Numbered from the stretch's first letter, positions 34,534-44,224 are shown. The stretch: 64,000 nucleotides of DNA from Aurantiacibacter sp. D1-12 (GCF_028858515.1 NZ_JAPJZJ010000004.1:124001-188000), one strand, 5' to 3'. Notes: generated by a model from the sequence alone, not told the origin. Numbers and translations are program-made.

Positions 34534-35792
34534 GCGGGGGCTCCGGTCTGGGGGGTTCCGAAAGGTTTCGCCCCGTTATCCTCAACGCCCGAGGGCCGTG
34601 GGAGTTTCGCGGGGTCAGGCGAGGCTTCGCTATCTGCCTCTGCCTCATAGGGAATTTCGATAACAACGGTGAACCCGCCGTCGGCAGGTGTCTCGATATC
34701 GAAGCGGTGGTCTTCGCCATAGGCTTGCGCCAGGCGCTCCATGATATTCGCAAGACCGACGCCGGTGGAGGAATGGCCGCGCGCAACCGCTTCAGCGGCG
34801 TTCTGGTTGCCTTGCAGGCCTGGCCCGGTATCGGTCACCGTAATGCGTAGGCGAGATCCGATCACCCGTGCAGCGAGGCTGATTCGCGCACCCTCTTCTT
34901 GTGCAGACACGCCATATTTGATCGCGTTCTCTACCAGCGGTTGGAGCAGGAAAGACGGAATGCACGCCTTGGCGGCCATATCATCGACCCTGAACTCAGT
35001 CCGGAGACGATCTTCGAAACGCATGCGCTCGATCTCCAGATAGAGCTGCAGCGTTTCGACTTCTTGCGCCACCGTCACTTTGCTCCCGGGTTGGGTGATC
35101 AGCGTATGCCGCAGAAAGCTGGATAGCTTTGTCAGCATCGCATTGGCAGGTTCAGACTGCTTGAGCAGAACAAGTGTGCTGATCGAATTCAGCGTATTGA
35201 ACAAGAAGTGCGGGTTGAGCTGGTATCGCAGCATGGCGAGCTGAGCGCTGGTGGCCTGTGCTTCCAGTCGCTCCAGCCTGTCGGTCTGCTCTTCCACCTG
35301 AAGGAAGTAATTGATGGCGTAATAAAGCGCCGACCACGCGCCAAGCAGCGTCAGCGGGTAGATCAGGTAGGCGATCAATGATTGGGTGAAGCCAGCCGGC
35401 TCTGGCCTGGTCAACTGGATTACCCAGGTTTGAAGGAACGCGAAGCCTAGCACCGAGACCGCGAGCACAAGCGAAGTCACGCCCCAGGTGATCAGCGGGC
35501 TGCGCTTGATCAGGCTGTTGTAGACGACAGACAACATGGTGCTGATGGAAAAGCCGGTAATTGCCTCGATCAGGATCACGATGAAAAAGGACAGGTCCTG
35601 TCCGTTCACGATGCCTGAGACGGCGCGCAACAAGAATGCGCCGCTCCAACCGAGCAATTGGAGATTCCAAAAAGCACGATTCTTGTCGGCGAAGAACGGC
35701 GTTGGCTCGAAAGGCAGAATTGCGATACTGCCCGTTCGCGTTGCAGCGCCGGGCGGCGTCAGATTGCTTTCGATCCTCTGCCTAGCGTGCAT
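34530..35792 (-). CDS. LytS/YehU-type sensor histidine kinase
   Basis: A 420-residue membrane kinase. About four membrane segments lie in residues 40-165. The His_kinase domain contains LRYQLNPHFLFNTLNSISTL with the phosphorylated His (about residue 200), and an HATPase domain follows with LVENAIKYGVS and TGPGLQGN, GVGLANIMERL. No periplasmic sensor domain is present, so the signal is probably sensed within the membrane. The C-terminal 30 residues are Pro/Ala-rich and extend past the ATPase domain. It is translationally coupled to the LytTR regulator. Confidence 0.93.
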   Translation of the reverse strand: MHARQRIESNLTPPGAATRTGSIAILPFEPTPFFADKNRAFWNLQLLGWSGAFLLRAVSGIVNGQDLSFFIVILIEAITGFSISTMLSVVYNSLIKRSPLITWGVTSLVLAVSVLGFAFLQTWVIQLTRPEPAGFTQSLIAYLIYPLTLLGAWSALYYAINYFLQVEEQTDRLERLEAQATSAQLAMLRYQLNPHFLFNTLNSISTLVLLKQSEPANAMLTKLSSFLRHTLITQPGSKVTVAQEVETLQLYLEIERMRFEDRLRTEFRVDDMAAKACIPSFLLQPLVENAIKYGVSAQEEGARISLAARVIGSRLRITVTDTGPGLQGNQNAAEAVARGHSSTGVGLANIMERLAQAYGEDHRFDIETPADGGFTVVIEIPYEAEADSEASPDPAKLPRPSGVEDNGAKPFGTPQTGAPA

Positions 35793-35803
35793 CGCACCAC
35801 CCC

Positions 35804-36499
35804 TCAGGATTCGCGAGCATCGGCAATGGCCTCGCCGATGCGATCCATGCCAACCGCACCGTCAAACACCTGCTTGCCCACGATGAACGCAGGCGTCCCG
35901 CGAATGCGCAATGTCTGGCCGAGGAAGACATTGTTTTGCAACTGGGTTTCATAAATCCCGGCTTCGATTCCATTTCGCGCTGCAGCCAGATCGACTCCCG
36001 CCTCTAACGCTGCCGCCTCGATCGCTTCGGCGCTTGGCCCGTCCTGCGCGAACATTGCGTTGTGGAATTCTTCAAACTTGCCCTGATCGGCAGCGGCAAG
36101 CGCCATGCGTGCGGCATCCGCGCTGCCTGCGGAAAGCACCGGATATTCGCGGATAACGACCTTGAGATCAGGATGGAGCGCCACCAGCGCATTGATATCG
36201 GCAAGGCTCTGGCGGCAGTACCCGCAGGCGTAGTCGCTGAATTCAACGAGCGTGACCGAACCTTCGGGATTGCCGAGAACGGCGCCGGGGTAAGCGAGCT
36301 CAAGCTCATCGCGCAGCGGCTCGACCCGCTCCATCATATCGCGCCTTTGCAGCTCTGCCATTGCTTCGGGCAGAACCTCCGGGTTCGTCATCAGGTAATC
36401 GCGCGTGCGATCAGGCCCGAGACCGGAGAAATCCCACGCGGCAGCTCCGGCAAATCCGGCGACAAGCGCGATAGCGGCGGTGATGGCGGTATTTCGCAT
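35804..36499 (-). CDS. DsbA/Com1-type thioredoxin-fold protein
   Basis: A 231-residue exported protein. The signal or anchor is at residues 5-22, followed by a helical ScsC-like N-terminal extension (PEVLPEAMAELQRRDMMERV). The thioredoxin domain carries active site CGYC in EFSDYACGYCRQSL and the cis-Pro in RGTPAFIVGKQ. It probably oxidises or isomerises disulfides in the periplasm and could be recharged by the DsbB encoded at 8.1 kb. It sits nine bases before the M48 protease gene's 3' end, so both are co-transcribed leftward. Confidence 0.9.
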   Translation of the reverse strand: MRNTAITAAIALVAGFAGAAAWDFSGLGPDRTRDYLMTNPEVLPEAMAELQRRDMMERVEPLRDELELAYPGAVLGNPEGSVTLVEFSDYACGYCRQSLADINALVALHPDLKVVIREYPVLSAGSADAARMALAAADQGKFEEFHNAMFAQDGPSAEAIEAAALEAGVDLAAARNGIEAGIYETQLQNNVFLGQTLRIRGTPAFIVGKQVFDGAVGMDRIGEAIADARES

Positions 36500-36508
36500 A
36501 GAGGGAAG

Positions 36509-37882
36509 CTAGTTGCGTTCTGCCAGCCGTTCAAGCAGCGCGCGGGCTTGTAGCTGGACGTCCTGCGCGCGGATCCAGTCGGTCGATCCGACTGGAAGTG
36601 ACTGTTCGGCGGCGTTCGCGTTCACCAAGGCGCCCTGGAAATTGCCTGACAGAATCTGTTGTTCGGCGCTGGCAAGGCGCGCGCGGGGTGTGTCACCTCG
36701 CTGGCCGTAGACCACGCTCAGTTGATACCATGCAAAGGGATTTTCCCGATCTCTCCCGATTGCAGCTCGCAGTACCGATTCGGCTTCGGCAAAATTGTCC
36801 GGATTCTCTGTCGCGATCAGCGCGTGGCCAAGCAGGGTGGCAATCAGCGGAGTCGACCCGGTAATCCGTGTTGCTTCGCGCAGCGGTGGAAGCGCCTCTT
36901 GCACGCGACCGGATTCTAACAAGACCTGACCCTGAAGCTCAAGGAAGTACGGGTTGTCCGGTTCCATTTCGAGAAGGCCGTTGATCTCGGCCAGGGCATC
37001 CTCGACACGCGCATCCTTGTGGTGGGCGTAGGCTCTTGCATAGCGCGCGGGGACGCCGGTGAGATAGTCGGGAAAATGGGCCAGGGTGCGCTCGGATGGA
37101 GCAAGGAAGCCGTAGAGTTTGGCCTTCACACGCTCGAACCGCTCCTGAATGACAGGATCATCGGGAGTTTCCCACGCCGGGTCCACCTGATAGGTTTCCC
37201 GCAAGCGGGCGATGCGATTACCGGAAAGCGGGTGCGTGCGCCCATATTCACGTTCCTGATCTTGGCTGATGCCTCTCCGGAATTCATAATTCTGGAGGCG
37301 CTCGAAGAACCGCAGGCTGCCGCGTCCGCTGATCTGCGCATCGCTCAGATATTGTGCCCCTGCCGCATCGGCTGATGCTTCCTGCGTGCGAGAGAAGGAG
37401 AGAAAGTTGCCCATCGCGGCTTGCTGGCCCGCCGCTATCACGCCCATTGCCGCCTCGCCACCGCCTGCCAATGCGACTGCAGCGGCAAGCAGCGTAGACA
37501 GCAGGGTAATGCGTGTTGCGTTGCCTGCGCCTTCGGAAAAACGATTGATATGGCCGCCGGTAATGTGGCCCAGTTCATGGGCCAGAACGCCTTGCACTTC
37601 TTCGGCAGACTCGGCGGCGTTTATCAGGCCCGAATGGACATACACGCGCTGTCCGCCTGCAACGAAGGCGTTGATTGAATTGTCATTCACCAGGACGACT
37701 TCGACTGCTCCTTCGCCAAGACCTGCCGCATCGGCCAGTGGGTCCATCATATCCTGCAGCAGAGCTTCGGTTTCGGCATCGCGCAACACGCTGATGCCCT
37801 GCGCTGCCACGGGTTGCGCGGTCATGGCCACGACAGCAAGTATCGCGGTAATGCGGGCGAGTATGGATCGGATCATTCGCAT
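36509..37882 (-). CDS. M48 family metalloprotease with TPR repeats (BepA-like)
   Basis: A 457-residue periplasmic zinc protease. The signal peptide is at residues 1-27. The peptidase domain has HELGH in VLAHELGHITGGH (about residues 103-115) and a third ligand Glu in SRTQEASADAAGAQYL. Residues about 290-450 are TPR-like repeats (AEINGLLEMEPDNPYFLELQ, NPFAWYQLSVVYGQRGD). BepA-type enzymes assemble or degrade outer-membrane proteins such as LptD. It is followed by the DsbA-like gene with nine bases between, which fits a shared role in envelope protein quality control. Confidence 0.93.
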   Translation of the reverse strand: MRMIRSILARITAILAVVAMTAQPVAAQGISVLRDAETEALLQDMMDPLADAAGLGEGAVEVVLVNDNSINAFVAGGQRVYVHSGLINAAESAEEVQGVLAHELGHITGGHINRFSEGAGNATRITLLSTLLAAAVALAGGGEAAMGVIAAGQQAAMGNFLSFSRTQEASADAAGAQYLSDAQISGRGSLRFFERLQNYEFRRGISQDQEREYGRTHPLSGNRIARLRETYQVDPAWETPDDPVIQERFERVKAKLYGFLAPSERTLAHFPDYLTGVPARYARAYAHHKDARVEDALAEINGLLEMEPDNPYFLELQGQVLLESGRVQEALPPLREATRITGSTPLIATLLGHALIATENPDNFAEAESVLRAAIGRDRENPFAWYQLSVVYGQRGDTPRARLASAEQQILSGNFQGALVNANAAEQSLPVGSTDWIRAQDVQLQARALLERLAERN

Positions 37883-37942
37883 AGTATAGCTGCGTGCCTA
37901 GCGCGCCGGGCGCTGAACGTGAAATGAAGATTGCAGAATGCT

Positions 37943-39037
37943 CTATTCCGCTTTGTCTTCGATGGTCTTGACTATCTGGGCGGCTTCGTGGTCGGATTCG
38001 ATGCCGAGAGTTTCAAAAAATTCGCTGGCTGACTGGAAGCTCTCGCCAAGCCACAGGGGAATGTCGGCCTTCTCCAGTTGCAGTTGAGCGGCGCGTTCTT
38101 CAGGCGAAAAATCCTCTACCGCCGCCTTGCGCAGGAACACGCCCGCAATTTGTCCGGGATGTGCTTGAGCGGCTTCCGCAAAGGCCGGAAGGTCGCCCTG
38201 CGTATCGTCTCCGATCATGGCGAAACGCATGTCCGGGTAGGTCGCGAGTATCGATGCGATGGCAGCGCGCTTGTGCGCTCCATGGCTGCCCGAACCGAAA
38301 GTCGCACGATTCAGCCCCCAATCGCGTAGCATCATCGGTCCGTGCGGCAGACCGTGGGCTTTTTTGAAGGCGACCAGGTATGAAAACAGGTTCCACGGGC
38401 TTGAGGAAACATAGAAAAAGGGACGCGAGGGAGCAGGAAGGGCATCAGGCTGCGCGACGGATTGTACATTGGGCGCTTGCCCGCCAAGGCTCGTGTAGAA
38501 GTCTGCAGCACCCGGTACGACGATCCTTTCGGTCGGCATTTCTGCCATCACCCGCCGCCAGTTGCGCGCGATATTGCGCAGGCCGCCAGTGATCCCGCTT
38601 TCGATGATGGTATCGTCGATATCGGAGATTACACCCAGGCGGGCCGTAGATGCAGGTGCGAGGATGCTGGCGACAATGCTTTGCGGACCCTTCGTATTGA
38701 CCCACTCAAGCGTGACGCTTTCCCACGCCGTGTGTTCCGGGCGCTCGATTTTGGACGGGAATTCCTCATCGAAATGGACAAACCCTTCCGCATCGGTTTC
38801 GCGGCGGGTGTCGATCACGGTCTCACCGGCAAATTTGGCGACCAGTCGCACTGTCACACCAGCTACTTCGCGGCTCGAAAATTTGGCCAGCATGGTGCGG
38901 ATGGCGCGCAGGCGCGACGAGCTTTCCATTTTCGCCGCAGGTGACCGCAGGGCGCGTGCACTCACGGCAAGCCTGGTGGTATTGCGATAGCCGAAATAGG
39001 GCTGGATACGGGTGGCTACGCTGCGGGAAAGAACCAT
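37943..39037 (-). CDS. App1 family phosphatase (DUF2183)
   Basis: A 364-residue protein. The C-terminal half has the HAD-like signature VISDIDDTIIESGITGG (DxDxT, about residues 136-152), then FFYVSSSPWNLF and GDDTQGDLPAFAEAAQAHP. This is the catalytic domain of the yeast phosphatidate phosphatase App1. The N-terminal half is a beta-rich domain (VTVRLVAKFAGETVIDTRRETDAEGFVHF). No signal peptide or membrane segment was seen. Substrate is probably a phospholipid or phosphoester; bacterial members are uncharacterised. It has its own short 5' region. Confidence 0.88.
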   Translation of the reverse strand: MVLSRSVATRIQPYFGYRNTTRLAVSARALRSPAAKMESSSRLRAIRTMLAKFSSREVAGVTVRLVAKFAGETVIDTRRETDAEGFVHFDEEFPSKIERPEHTAWESVTLEWVNTKGPQSIVASILAPASTARLGVISDIDDTIIESGITGGLRNIARNWRRVMAEMPTERIVVPGAADFYTSLGGQAPNVQSVAQPDALPAPSRPFFYVSSSPWNLFSYLVAFKKAHGLPHGPMMLRDWGLNRATFGSGSHGAHKRAAIASILATYPDMRFAMIGDDTQGDLPAFAEAAQAHPGQIAGVFLRKAAVEDFSPEERAAQLQLEKADIPLWLGESFQSASEFFETLGIESDHEAAQIVKTIEDKAE

Positions 39038-39102
39038 GCCAACCCAATGTTCGTGCCTGCAAGGTGTTCCATGCAGCCACCGGGTGACGCGTGATCAGCC
39101 GC

Positions 39103-40527
39103 TTAGCTGATGAGCTTGCGAGCAGCCTTTTCGATCAGCGAGGCGTCTTCCGGCAATTCGCCCAGCAGCACCACGTCGCCGCTTTCGGTACGACGGATCA
39201 TCACCAGCGCGAATTCCTCGCCCGACGCGGAGACCTCGTCCAGCTGGCGAGGTTCAATCGCGCGCAGCTTCTTGGCGATAGCATTGCGTGGACCGGTGCG
39301 AGCAGGCTTGTCCGCAGGCGCTTCTTGACCTTTGCGGAACGCACGTTCTGCGGCGACAACGCCTTTCAAGCCGCCGTCGGCGCCTTTGAGATAGTCGCCA
39401 AGCGCACCTTGGGCGATGCCGTTGCGTTGTGCGTAGGACAGCACTGCGGCATATTCGGTCAGGCGGGTCTTGTCGTAGTCGACGCCGAAAACCAGTTTGA
39501 CGACCGGTGTCATCGGGGCGCGTTCCTGCGTCGCGATGCCGGCATCTTCCAACAGTTCGGCAAAATCTTCCGGTGCGTCAGCTGCGGCGAGAGCAAAGTC
39601 CCAGGCGCGGCCAACAGCTTCATACAAAGCCGCGCGGGTGCGTTCTTCGCTGCTGCGCGCTTCCAGCGCCATTTCACGGGCGGCGGCGAGCCAGTCAGCC
39701 AGCCCCATGCTTTCGGTTGTTTCCGCAGCCGTAACGGTTTCCACCGGATCGCTTTGGCCTGAAAGATCGAAAGACGGGCGGACATCGGCAGGCTCGTCAG
39801 GATAGGACGCGCCGGCTCCGGTGATAGATGCGCTGAGCGATGCGGCAGGACCATCGGCCCAGTCGGTCAGATCGTTCGAAAGCTCGTCTTCCCCACCGTG
39901 ATCGGCAGCGATATCGAGCGCCTGGTCAATCTCGAGCAGCAGCTCATCAGCCGATTTCGCGTCAGCCATTTCCTTCCAGTTGATCACGCCATAGATGAAA
40001 TCGATGGTTTCATCATCGCTGGAGAACGGCAGCAGAATGCCGCGATAGAGGATGGTAGCGCCAGAGGCGTTGACGAATTCCGCTTCAAAACCAATCGGCG
40101 ACTGGTTGGCGAGAATCTGCATATAGTGGTCGGTAATGCGGCTCAGCAAAGAACGCGGCGGCACTTCGGAAAGGCGCTTCGGCAGCTCTTCGGCCGCCGT
40201 GATGCATTCGCGGCCCAGCTCTTCACCAATGAAATTGATGCTGGGGTCTTCGATACCATCGGTGAAATCGAGGAGAACGGAATTCGGGCCGAAATCGGGC
40301 AGCAGCGTCGGGTCGAGATCCTCGACCGAAGGGAAGTTGCGATCTTCCAGCAGGCTTGCCCAGAAGTTGTAGGCACGCACCTGCATGCGCCGCTCATCGG
40401 TGCCGATGGCAGGCGGTGGAGTGTGATCAACCGCGTCCTCGGTAGCGTCGTCTTCCTCGACCTGAGCGGCAAAACCGTCCAGATCAAGTGCGTCAAGCGG
40501 TCCGAAATTGCCCCGCAAAGTGTCCAT
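39103..40527 (-). CDS. PAS-like domain protein without recognisable output domain
   Basis: A 474-residue cytoplasmic protein. An acidic N-terminus is followed by a domain at about residues 45-190: VRAYNFWASLLEDRNFPSVEDLDP, FIGEELGRECI and ILYRGILLPFSSDD. This resembles the PAS_5-type sensory domain of alphaproteobacteria. The rest is acidic and Ala-rich with helices, ending in a small domain (EFALVMIRRTESGDVVLLGE). No kinase, cyclase or DNA-binding domain was recognised. ATG 40527 was preferred to TTG 40533. Its only neighbour in the same direction is a DUF2141 gene upstream. Confidence 0.75.
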   Translation of the reverse strand: MDTLRGNFGPLDALDLDGFAAQVEEDDATEDAVDHTPPPAIGTDERRMQVRAYNFWASLLEDRNFPSVEDLDPTLLPDFGPNSVLLDFTDGIEDPSINFIGEELGRECITAAEELPKRLSEVPPRSLLSRITDHYMQILANQSPIGFEAEFVNASGATILYRGILLPFSSDDETIDFIYGVINWKEMADAKSADELLLEIDQALDIAADHGGEDELSNDLTDWADGPAASLSASITGAGASYPDEPADVRPSFDLSGQSDPVETVTAAETTESMGLADWLAAAREMALEARSSEERTRAALYEAVGRAWDFALAAADAPEDFAELLEDAGIATQERAPMTPVVKLVFGVDYDKTRLTEYAAVLSYAQRNGIAQGALGDYLKGADGGLKGVVAAERAFRKGQEAPADKPARTGPRNAIAKKLRAIEPRQLDEVSASGEEFALVMIRRTESGDVVLLGELPEDASLIEKAARKLIS

Positions 40528-40639
40528 GCCCAAAAGCCTTTCCCTGATTGGCAGAGACCCTTTTGGCGCGACATGGTAAACTTTTCGTGAAGTTGCGCCG
40601 GATTTTTACAACTGCAAACGATCTAACGCACTGAAAATA

Positions 40640-41095
40640 TTAGAGCATATACCGCATACGAATAGTTTGCCGGCTTGGTGAAGTGCCGATAACGATTGCG
40701 GCTTCGTCAAAACGGGGCGGGCCCATGCGTACCCGGGCATCGCGGGAGAAGCCAAAACCTTCGGTCGGCATCATGCCCAGCGCGCGATCGGCACGGCCGT
40801 TATCGTTCTCGTCATGCAGCAGGGCAATGGCGTAGGTTCCCGGCGTGACATTGCGGAAGTGCAGGGTCGCTGCTTCTCCGGCCGGAACGACTATGCGGTA
40901 CCCTTGTGTCGAACCCTGACAGCGCGGGAACCGCTCGTCATCACGCGTCATGCAAGCGCGTACAACGCCTTCCGTATTGCGCAGATTGGTGACCTGCACG
41001 GTGACGTCCACACCCTCTTGCCCGGCCGAGACCGGAGCGGAGAACAGTGCAGCCCCCGCGGCCATGCTCAATGCTGTGAGGCGGGTTGATCCCAT
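40640..41095 (-). CDS. DUF2141 family secreted protein (first of two in window)
   Basis: A 151-residue protein with a signal peptide (cleavage near PVSAG/QEG). The mature domain has VTVQVTNLRNTEGVVRACMTRD, GTYAIALLHDENDNGRADR and a C-terminal IRMRYML. This is the DUF2141 beta-sandwich; the function is unknown. A second member lies at 48402-48890 and ends almost identically. The ATG at 41095 lies inside the 3' end of the fatty-acid hydroxylase gene (28-base overlap), so the two are coupled. A TTG 45 bases earlier is unlikely. Confidence 0.83.
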   Translation of the reverse strand: MGSTRLTALSMAAGAALFSAPVSAGQEGVDVTVQVTNLRNTEGVVRACMTRDDERFPRCQGSTQGYRIVVPAGEAATLHFRNVTPGTYAIALLHDENDNGRADRALGMMPTEGFGFSRDARVRMGPPRFDEAAIVIGTSPSRQTIRMRYML

Positions 41096-41808
41096 GATGC
41101 GTCGGCCAAGCCTTTGTCTGTTTTGCACAAGTGATCCCAAAATCTGAAGTAGAGCCCGAAGTTGCAGCGATATTCGTCATGATGCCGCTGATGATGGCTG
41201 GCTGTTATCAGCCAATACCCTGCGCGGGAATGAACAAGCCAGCACGGGAATACTTCCCAACCCATATGATTGGTCACGCCCATCACAGTCATTATCGTGA
41301 GGACCAACGCCAGTGCGCCGACGTGAATGGGGATGGCGAACACCAGCAGCGGAATAACGATTGCGCCTGTCAGCGCCTCTACCGGGTGAAAGCTCATCGC
41401 GGCCCATGCGGTGGGCGGCCTGCTGGCATGATGCACGGCGTGGGCAATGCGGAACCACTTCGGACGATGCATCAGGCGATGGGTCCAATAGAACCAGGTG
41501 TCATGCGCGAAGAGGTAGAGGAAGATGGAAAGCGGCCAGTACCACAGCGGATAGTCGCTGACCGAGCTGTATATCTGCGTCCAGCCGTGATTGTTCCAGC
41601 CCCACGCGATGACGCCTGCGGGCACACCGTAAATCGCGGCAGACAAAAGCGACCAGCGGATTTCCTGCCGGATCTGTGGCCTCATGCCTTTGTAGAGCCC
41701 CGGCCGCATCTTCTGTGTAGCCCAGGCAAATATGCCGCTAGCCAGAAGGTATCGCAGCGCGACAATCAGAGTCATCGCAATTGCGGAGAGGATAATTGCT
41801 GTCAGCAT
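41068..41808 (-). CDS. Sterol desaturase / fatty-acid hydroxylase family protein
   Basis: A 246-residue membrane di-iron enzyme. Hydrophobic segments flank the histidine boxes HRLMH, HAVHHAS and HHQRHH, plus an isolated His near NHMGWE, the complete ligand set of the family. WYWTHRLMH-type spacing (WFYWTHRLMHRPKWF) is conserved. It could hydroxylate a lipid, carotenoid or hopanoid; the sequence does not settle the substrate. It is coupled by overlap to the DUF2141 gene downstream. Its ATG is at 41808. Confidence 0.9.
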   Translation of the reverse strand: MLTAIILSAIAMTLIVALRYLLASGIFAWATQKMRPGLYKGMRPQIRQEIRWSLLSAAIYGVPAGVIAWGWNNHGWTQIYSSVSDYPLWYWPLSIFLYLFAHDTWFYWTHRLMHRPKWFRIAHAVHHASRPPTAWAAMSFHPVEALTGAIVIPLLVFAIPIHVGALALVLTIMTVMGVTNHMGWEVFPCWLVHSRAGYWLITASHHQRHHDEYRCNFGLYFRFWDHLCKTDKGLADASWDQPASQH

Positions 41809-41863
41809 GATACGAGTTGACTATGCCGCGCACATGAAGATTCCGCTATCCCTCCAGCGCAGA

Positions 41864-42382
41864 TTATCCCGCAAGTTCGCCGCCCCAGCGAGCGCAGTGG
41901 CTATCAGCGACGACAGCCTGCCGACGTAAGGCGGCGCGCGCGAGCCTTTCAGTTTCTACCTTGCGCCGGGCTGCTGCCAGCGGATGGCTCGGAGCAGGGC
42001 GAACAATTTCCGCATCATACTCATCTGCTACAATCACGCCGCAGCAATCGGGCCGATAGTTATCACCTTCCAGAACCTCGCGATCTAGCTCTGGTGGAAG
42101 CCCCCAATAGAACTTGTCGCAATAGTCGAGGTAGTCGGTCCACTTGTTATCGCCAACCAGGTCTGCGCGCGCAGTTTTGATCTCGACAATCACGATCTTG
42201 CCTTTCGCATCGATCCCCATCAGATCGGCGCGCCGCCCGTTGCGCAGCGGCATTTCCGACAACACCCAGATATCGTTGCGTGCAAACAGCCGGCAGATGC
42301 CGCGCACCACAGCTTGCGAGCGCAAGGCGAATTCTGGCTCTGCAGAATCGGATTCAGCGATGGCAGCAAGCGAATCGGGCAT
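41864..42382 (-). CDS. mmcB: MmcB family DNA repair-associated protein
   Basis: A 172-residue protein with a PD-(D/E)xK nuclease-like core: LSEMPLRNGRRADLMGID, then VIVEIKTARADLVGDNKW and DYCDKFYWGLPPELDREVL. The D...ExK catalytic pattern is intact. In Caulobacter mmcB is DNA-damage-inducible and acts with ImuABC in mutagenic repair. The ATG at 42382 (MPDSLAAIAE) gives the family length. An open frame upstream reaches into the next gene and is ignored. No LexA box was recognised upstream. Confidence 0.87.
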   Translation of the reverse strand: MPDSLAAIAESDSAEPEFALRSQAVVRGICRLFARNDIWVLSEMPLRNGRRADLMGIDAKGKIVIVEIKTARADLVGDNKWTDYLDYCDKFYWGLPPELDREVLEGDNYRPDCCGVIVADEYDAEIVRPAPSHPLAAARRKVETERLARAALRRQAVVADSHCARWGGELAG

Positions 42383-42441
42383 ACCGCAGGATTGGAACGA
42401 AATGGGAACACGGTCAAGCGCCTTACGCGCTTGGATGCAAT

Positions 42442-42861
42442 TCAGGCGCTGCGACGCGGCCCCAGATCGCTTGTGGGTGGCAGCAAGGCGACAATGCTGG
42501 CGCGCGCGGCGGCAAATTCTTGCCACAGGGCGCGGGCAGCATGGGTGCAGCTCGCGCCGCGCGCATTGATCGCCAGCAGTGCGGAGATGCCGGGCTCCAT
42601 TACCGCCGACAGGTCTGCGCAGCCTTTGAGGGCCAGATCACGACGCCAGGGTTCGGCATCGCGGATAAGAGCGGGGAAGTTTTTCACCGTCTTTTCAACT
42701 TGCTCGGCTTTGTAGCCTGATAGCATGCAGACAACCTTCCCCGCGTCGGCCAATGCGGCCCAGCGCATGCTTAAGCCACTCGTATCGCCATTCAGCCGTG
42801 CAGAAGGGCCTTTTCCGCCCGACCGTTGGCTCTGGCCAAAAACAGGTGACATTGCGCTCAT
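42442..42861 (-). CDS. Conserved hypothetical protein
   Basis: A 139-residue protein from ATG 42861 (MSAMSPVFGQ); the frame is open back to 42957. It has a helical core: RWAALADAGKVVCMLSGYKAEQVE, FPALIRDAEPWRRDLALKGCADL, then GISALLAINARGASCTHAARALWQEF. There is no signal peptide or recognised domain. The balanced composition and the similarity of the core to uncharacterised sphingomonad proteins (from memory) support a real gene. It lies 60 bases upstream of mmcB and could be co-transcribed with it. No function is assigned. Confidence 0.62.
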   Translation of the reverse strand: MSAMSPVFGQSQRSGGKGPSARLNGDTSGLSMRWAALADAGKVVCMLSGYKAEQVEKTVKNFPALIRDAEPWRRDLALKGCADLSAVMEPGISALLAINARGASCTHAARALWQEFAAARASIVALLPPTSDLGPRRSA

Positions 42862-43007
42862 AGTGCTGCGCCCATAGCGCCCAACCCCTTGCCAAGAAGT
42901 TAGCAAGGCTTCGTCGCGAGCCAGACGTTTTGCCGGTAGGCCCTCAACAAGAACCACAATTCCGCTTGGCGCGCGCGCCAGCCATTGCTAGGCGGCTTCG
43001 CCTATCA

Positions 43008-43084
<77 letters not shown>

Positions 43085-43228
43085 GTTTTTCAATGAGATA
43101 TTTGCCGTACGCTTACGCGTTCAAAAGCTGGTAAGCATATAGTCAGCACAACACGTTGGTCGCCGCTCCAAAAATGCGTTCGCGTTGACAGGGCCAGAAG
43201 CGGAAATACAGCCTGGGCAAGCCAAGGA

Positions 43229-44224
43229 TCATAAGAAGAAACTGGATTCCAATAGCGCGAGATTGCCGTCCAACTTTATCGCAAAATCAGCAACTGCATC
43301 GCCGTCGACATCCATGTAGAGCATGGTGTCTCCACCTACGAACTCATACCGAAGCTCGCCCGCAGTGCCCGTAAATGCAGCCGCCAATGAAAGCGAATTG
43401 ATCGTCATCGCCTCCTGCGACAGCATCCACCCCTGAGAGATCGATAATGTCGTTCTCGGCAAGATTGAAATCAGCGATACGATCTGCGGTGTTTACTCCA
43501 AGCCCCGCAAAGTCTCCGTCAGAGAAGATGAAGACGTCGCTCCCTAGCCCGCCGGTCATGACATCGCGCCCAGTTCCGCCGATCAGCTGGTCATCGCCAT
43601 CATTGCCATAGAGGAAATCGGTTCCGCTCTCGCCCCACAGAAGGTCATTTCCACCTTCTCCGCGCAGGTTGTCATTTCCACTGCCTCCAAAAAGCTGGTC
43701 GTTCCCATCCCCGCCTTTAAGCAAGTCGTTTCCATTCTCACCGTACAAGAGGTCATCATCATTAGCGCCGTTAGGGTATCGTTGCCAAAGCCCCCATATT
43801 GTATCGCTTCCACCCCATCCACGCAGGACATCGTCGCCGTAGCCGCCGCTGATTTGATCGTCACCGGAACGCCCGTCTATGGTGTCGTTCCCATCGCCTC
43901 CGTCGATCACGTCATTGCCCGCACCGGCGTCGATGAAATCATCGGCCCTTGAGCCAAGAATCTCATCATCACCAGACGTAGCTTGGCTGGCGACTGCGGC
44001 AGCATAGATATCCCAGCGGGTAAGCTCGGTGCCATCAGCAAAGCGCACGCTATCGAGCTGCTCGTGTGTTGCTCTGATGAGCGCATTCTGCAGAGTGAAC
44101 GAACCATCGATCCCGGCTATTGAAAGCACAATGTCGTTGCCGCTGCGCGTGACTACCAAGTCCGCAGCAAGAATACCTGCACCGTACTGCAGGACATTGG
44201 TCTGATCGTAAGAGTGCCCCCCTG
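43229..44224 (-). pseudogene. RTX calcium-binding protein, 5'-truncated and frameshifted
   Basis: From the 5' end, the remnant has an HCBP-related domain (VLQYGAGILAADLVV, VRFADGTELTRWDIY). About ten nonapeptide RTX repeats of the type GGxGxDxLx follow (GGDGNDTIDG, GGSGNDNLRG). Then comes a serralysin-like C-terminal domain. Near 43378-43386 the frame shifts by one missing base: the frame reading DDQFAFIGG stops shortly after, while the -1 frame continues AAFTGTAGELRYEF and MDVDGDAVADF to SSFFL. The 5' end runs out near 44224, where a different ORF ends, and there is no plausible start. It is therefore a remnant of a secreted calcium-binding protein. Confidence 0.8.

Noticed and set aside
43640-44000. 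Regularly spaced short repeats that look array-like
   Set aside because: They are the nonapeptide-coding repeats of the RTX gene (27-bp period), not a CRISPR array.
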